NCBI GenBank assembly: GCA_022841545.1
Contig: JALHRF010000018.1
Location: forward strand, 1-42,690
Direction of reading: 5' to 3'
Source of the DNA: Bauldia sp.
GTDB taxonomy: Bacteria; Pseudomonadota; Alphaproteobacteria; Rhizobiales; Kaistiaceae
Length of the DNA stretch: 42,690 nt
Shown: positions 40,845-42,690 of the stretch, one piece after another
Numbering within the stretch: position 1 is the stretch's first letter
Layout: each line of letters opens with the position of its first letter
Translations under genes and position numbers: made by a program
The notes under the pieces: generated by a model
Database searches by the model: none
What the model was told of the DNA's origin: nothing
The model's input: only the letters and a program-made list of their open reading frames with translations

Positions 40845-41360
40845 TCACGCCGCCCGCATGGCCGCGGTCGCCCGGCGGATCGCGTTGAGCAGCGCCGTAT
40901 GCCCCTTCACCGCCTCGACCCGCGCCTCGGGCAGCATCGGGAAGGTCACCACCGAGATTTCCCAGAGGTCGATCTCGATGAGCTGGCGGATGCCGGTCTT
41001 CCGGTCGGTCCGGCCGCGCACCGTGCGGTAGCCGATCGACAGCCCGTCGAGCGCGCCCGCCCGCATCAGGCTGAGCACCTCGCGCGCCCGCGCCACGCCG
41101 GGCGTCAGCCGCCCCTTCACCCACAGCCCCCGCCCGTCCTCGCGGATCTCGTCCCACACGCCGATCGGCTGGCCGGGGTCGTGCTGGTAGAGCATCTTCA
41201 CGCCGCCCGCGCCGCGCGTCCGGAGCGAGGCCGCGAACGCCCCCGGCATCACCATGTCGCGGCCGAGATCGGCCTTGCCGAACAGCGATGCATAGCCGGC
41301 AAAGGTTCCGTCCTCCGCGACGGCAAGCGCCGCGCGGGCAAACTTCGTTTCGGTCTTCAT
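40845..41360 (-). CDS. HK97-family prohead protease (RcGTA gp4 type)
   Basis: A 171-residue maturation protease that removes the capsid delta domain. FAGYASLFGKADLGRDMVMP near residue 20, KMLYQHDPGQPIGVWDEIRE with the catalytic His, ALDGLSIGYRTVRGR with the catalytic Ser, and IDLWEISVVTFPMLPEARV make the S78 family certain. The frame opens further up at 41411, but the ATG at 41360 has GAGG at good spacing. The C-terminal tail ALLNAIRRATAAMRAA is a predicted amphipathic helix, repeated at the N-terminus of the next gene; in HK97-type systems the protease enters the prohead by contacts with the capsid scaffold domain. Confidence 0.93.
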   Translation of the reverse strand: MKTETKFARAALAVAEDGTFAGYASLFGKADLGRDMVMPGAFAASLRTRGAGGVKMLYQHDPGQPIGVWDEIREDGRGLWVKGRLTPGVARAREVLSLMRAGALDGLSIGYRTVRGRTDRKTGIRQLIEIDLWEISVVTFPMLPEARVEAVKGHTALLNAIRRATAAMRAA

Positions 41361-41389
41361 GATGATCCTCGTGGCATCAAACACGCTGT

Positions 41390-41463
41390 CACCCCGGGCT
41401 CGGTGCAGCACGTCGTGGTGCGCCGCCGACCCGGGACCCCGAGACGCTGGCGCGCCAGCGTCC
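41390..41463. repeat. REP-like compound repeat
   Basis: GTCACCCCGGGCTCGG...CGACCCGGGACCCC followed by a perfect 18-base palindrome ACGCTGGCGCGCCAGCGT at 41444-41461. The set fills the space between the protease gene and a 44-codon frame. The same style of repeat is common between genes in Hyphomicrobiales. Confidence 0.6.
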
Positions 41464-41465
41464 CG

Positions 41466-41600
41466 TTATCCTTTCACCGCCCGCACCCGCGCGACATTGC
41501 TTCGCCGCCTCATCATCCTGCCGAGCCCCTCGGCAAAGGCGTGGAAGACGGCGCAATGGTCGACACGCCCGCCACCGGCGAGCCCAAGCATCGTGCGCAT
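41466..41600 (-). CDS. Possible 44-residue protein between g3.5 and prohead protease
   Basis: A short frame, MRTMLGLAGGGRVDHCAVFH to RRSNVARVRAVKG, basic at the C-terminus, with GGAG 8 bases before the ATG. No family is recognised. Its 3' end runs into a REP-like repeat. Base composition and the ribosome binding site favour a real gene, but length makes this uncertain. Confidence 0.35.
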   Translation of the reverse strand: MRTMLGLAGGGRVDHCAVFHAFAEGLGRMMRRRSNVARVRAVKG

Positions 41601-41713
41601 GTCATCGTCTCCATGTTGATTGCAGAAGGACCACCCGCCCTCCTGGGGCGGGTAGACCCATGGCCAGCGTGAGGCGGCTGCGCGAGCCTCACCCCACCGC
41701 GCCGTGGCTCGGG

Positions 41714-41899
41714 TCAATCCCGGTCGAAGAACCGGTTCAGCCGCGCGATCTCGCTGACGAAGTCGTTGAACCGCCGGTTCGAGGCCGCGAGTTCGCGAAG
41801 CGCCCAAAGCAGCAGCCCGCTCGCCCCGCTCGCCCACAGGAAGAGCGCGAGATGCGCGAGGTCGCCCCGCTCGCCGAAGATCTTCGCGATATCGTCCAC
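41714..41899 (-). CDS. Small GTA membrane protein (RcGTA g3.5 type)
   Basis: A 61-residue protein: RGDLAHLALFLWASGASGLL and LWALRELAASNRRFNDFV, then IARLNRFFDRD. One hydrophobic helix (about 14-33) is followed by an amphipathic helix. It matches what I remember of the small protein between portal and prohead protease in GTA clusters. It starts with GTG at 41899, with GAGG 6 bases upstream. Its position next to a portal remnant fits the normal order. Confidence 0.7.
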   Translation of the reverse strand: MDDIAKIFGERGDLAHLALFLWASGASGLLLWALRELAASNRRFNDFVSEIARLNRFFDRD

Positions 41900-41954
41900 G
41901 TCATCCTCGGCGGCTGCATTGGTGAATAGGCTTGGTGGCGGCCGCTCTCAAGAC

Positions 41955-42139
41955 ACCGCCCGTAGCCGACCACGGCGCGCTTCTCGTTCGCGCTGAGGAA
42001 CGCCGCCGCCCCGACCCGCGCCCACAGCGGCTCGCGCTCCGACGACAGCGCCTCGACCTGGTCGGTGTCGTACCAGAACTGCAACCCGCCGCCGTCGCCG
42101 ACGGCCGCCCACCCGCGCCCACAGCGCCGCGCGCTCGGA
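41955..42139 (-). pseudogene. Rearranged 3' fragment of a GTA portal gene (gp3 type)
   Basis: On the minus strand LQFWYDTDQVEALSSEREPL, then WARVGAAAFLSANEKRAVVGYG is the C-terminal end of an HK97-type portal protein. Only about 45 residues are left, and the remaining several hundred codons are absent. Upstream, at 42111-42139, is a second copy of the SERxxLWARV coding segment (26 of 29 bases identical to 42014-42042) 97 bases away and in another frame, so the fragment has suffered duplication and deletion. No start codon or ribosome binding site belongs to it. The sequence from 42140 to 42325 shows nothing I recognise. Confidence 0.7.
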
Positions 42140-42325
42140 GTGCGGTTTCCTCGACGGGTTGCTTGCGCGTAATCCGACCGGGGGCGGAGCTTCAGCGGTC
42201 TCGCGCGATGGCGACCCGGACTGGAGTCTTCGCGACGACGACGAATGACGCCAATTCCTCACCATGATCCGAGACCGGCTACCGCCATCTTGATCTGAGC
42301 GCCGCGGCCGCGGGATCATGGGTAG

Positions 42326-42568
42326 TCAGCGATACTGGCCATGCTCCTTGATGCTTGCGTCGATTTCCGCTGCGAGTTCAGGGTGCGCGGCGATCGCTTG
42401 CCTGATCAGGGCGGTCCCAACGCCGTCGATGGCAGCGGCAATGCCGCGAGCAAGTTCACGATACTCCTCCGGTGAACATCTCGCCTTCAGCGCTTGGAGA
42501 ACCGCCTCCAGCTCGCGCGATACCGTGAAGTCTACGCGAACCATTTGTCGCGCTAGATCGATGTCCAT
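42326..42568 (-). CDS. Small uncharacterised protein
   Basis: An 80-residue helical, mildly acidic protein (VDFTVSRELEAVLQALKARC, CSPEEYRELARGIAAAIDGV). I do not recognise the family. The start at 42568 lies directly at the edge of the probable insertion sequence and has no clear ribosome binding site, so its promoter may have been cut off. It stands where the body of the portal gene would be expected. Confidence 0.5.
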   Translation of the reverse strand: MDIDLARQMVRVDFTVSRELEAVLQALKARCSPEEYRELARGIAAAIDGVGTALIRQAIAAHPELAAEIDASIKEHGQYR

Positions 42569-42569
42569 G

Positions 42570-42690
42570 TTAGAGCGTGTTTGAGAAGGGGATTCCCAGC
42601 GTGACTCTGGCGTGATTCATCAGGTGTCGGTTTGATTCGGAGACCGACACGATGGCACGCAGGAAGCGGGGTCGGCGCGGCTACGCGACC
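42570..42690 (+). mobile_element. Left end of a probable insertion sequence
   Basis: Beginning near 42571 with GAGCGTGTTTGAGAA, the sequence looks like an IS terminal inverted repeat, followed by about 80 bases of leader with an internal inverted repeat (GTGTCGGT ... ACCGACAC at about 42624-42650). An ATG at 42652 opens a frame rich in Arg/Lys (MARRKRGRRGYAT) running out of the window, as a transposase N-terminus might. The other end is outside, so neither family nor target duplication can be confirmed. Confidence 0.4.
42652..42690 (+). CDS. Possible transposase start (3' partial)
   Basis: Thirteen codons (MARRKRGRRGYAT) reading off the right edge, basic, directly after the IS-like leader. 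Too short to assign on its own; the call depends on the terminal sequence at 42571. Confidence 0.3.
   Translation, partial: MARRKRGRRGYAT

Noticed and set aside
1-42690. tRNA, rRNA or CRISPR array
   Set aside because: I saw no cloverleaf with CCA-proximal TPsiC box, no rRNA-like stretch, and no regularly spaced direct repeats; this is by eye only.

Overview
The window is high-GC DNA from an alphaproteobacterium, most likely a member of the Hyphomicrobiales (Rhizobiales). This rests on three things: a degP / response regulator / histidine kinase / glnE block next to a ccmIEFH cytochrome c maturation operon, a FeuPQ-like two-component pair beside it, and a gene-transfer-agent-type (GTA) head-tail cluster of the Rhodobacter capsulatus RcGTA family. 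I could not run any searches; family names come from motifs and recall.

Region 1 (1-4 kb) holds a DMT/EamA permease (5' end outside the window) overlapping a Bcr/CflA-type MFS exporter, then a SABATH-type carboxyl methyltransferase and an unrecognised 219-residue protein. Region 2 (4-12 kb) is glnE, a sensor kinase, a response regulator and periplasmic DegP, all on the minus strand. Two small accessory modules interrupt it: a DUF1902/HicB-like gene with a probable hicA remnant, and a higBA toxin-antitoxin pair. Region 3 (12-20 kb) is ccmI-ccmE-[DUF6946]-ccmF-ccmH with a foreign, nuclease-like gene in the middle of the operon, a lipoprotein, and a PepSY protein-feuP-feuQ set.

Region 4 (20-42.7 kb, minus strand) is a GTA or GTA-derived prophage cluster. 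In transcription order it runs: portal remnant, small g3.5 protein, prohead protease, cargo, major capsid protein, head-tail connector, head closure protein, an extra gp10-like protein, tail terminator, tail tube protein, two tail-assembly chaperones, a short tape measure, DUF2460 tail protein, cargo, DUF2163 hub, NlpC/P60 peptidase, toxin-antitoxin cargo, megatron baseplate protein, DUF2793 fibre-like protein, endolysin, and a holin-like protein. Many junctions are 4-base start/stop overlaps, typical of a coupled operon. The portal gene is reduced to a rearranged 3' fragment, no terminase is visible, and a probable insertion sequence enters at the right edge, so this copy is probably not autonomous.

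The most interesting part is the cargo between prohead protease and capsid (37.6-40.8 kb). It is an HNH-like nuclease toxin whose N-terminus repeats the C-terminal tail of the neighbouring prohead protease (13 of 16 residues identical). It is followed by three DUF2019 genes carrying five repeat units, and by an orphan 3' end of a second toxin in front of the second DUF2019 gene. I infer a polymorphic toxin/immunity locus whose toxin may be carried into the capsid through the same docking tail as the protease. Two further cargo sites lie in the tail operon: a low-GC membrane protein with a GAF-like domain, flanked by a decayed partial copy of the DUF2460 gene, and a DUF4258/XRE toxin-antitoxin pair. 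Palindromic REP-like repeats sit at several junctions of the cluster, one of them read in frame through the peptidase gene.
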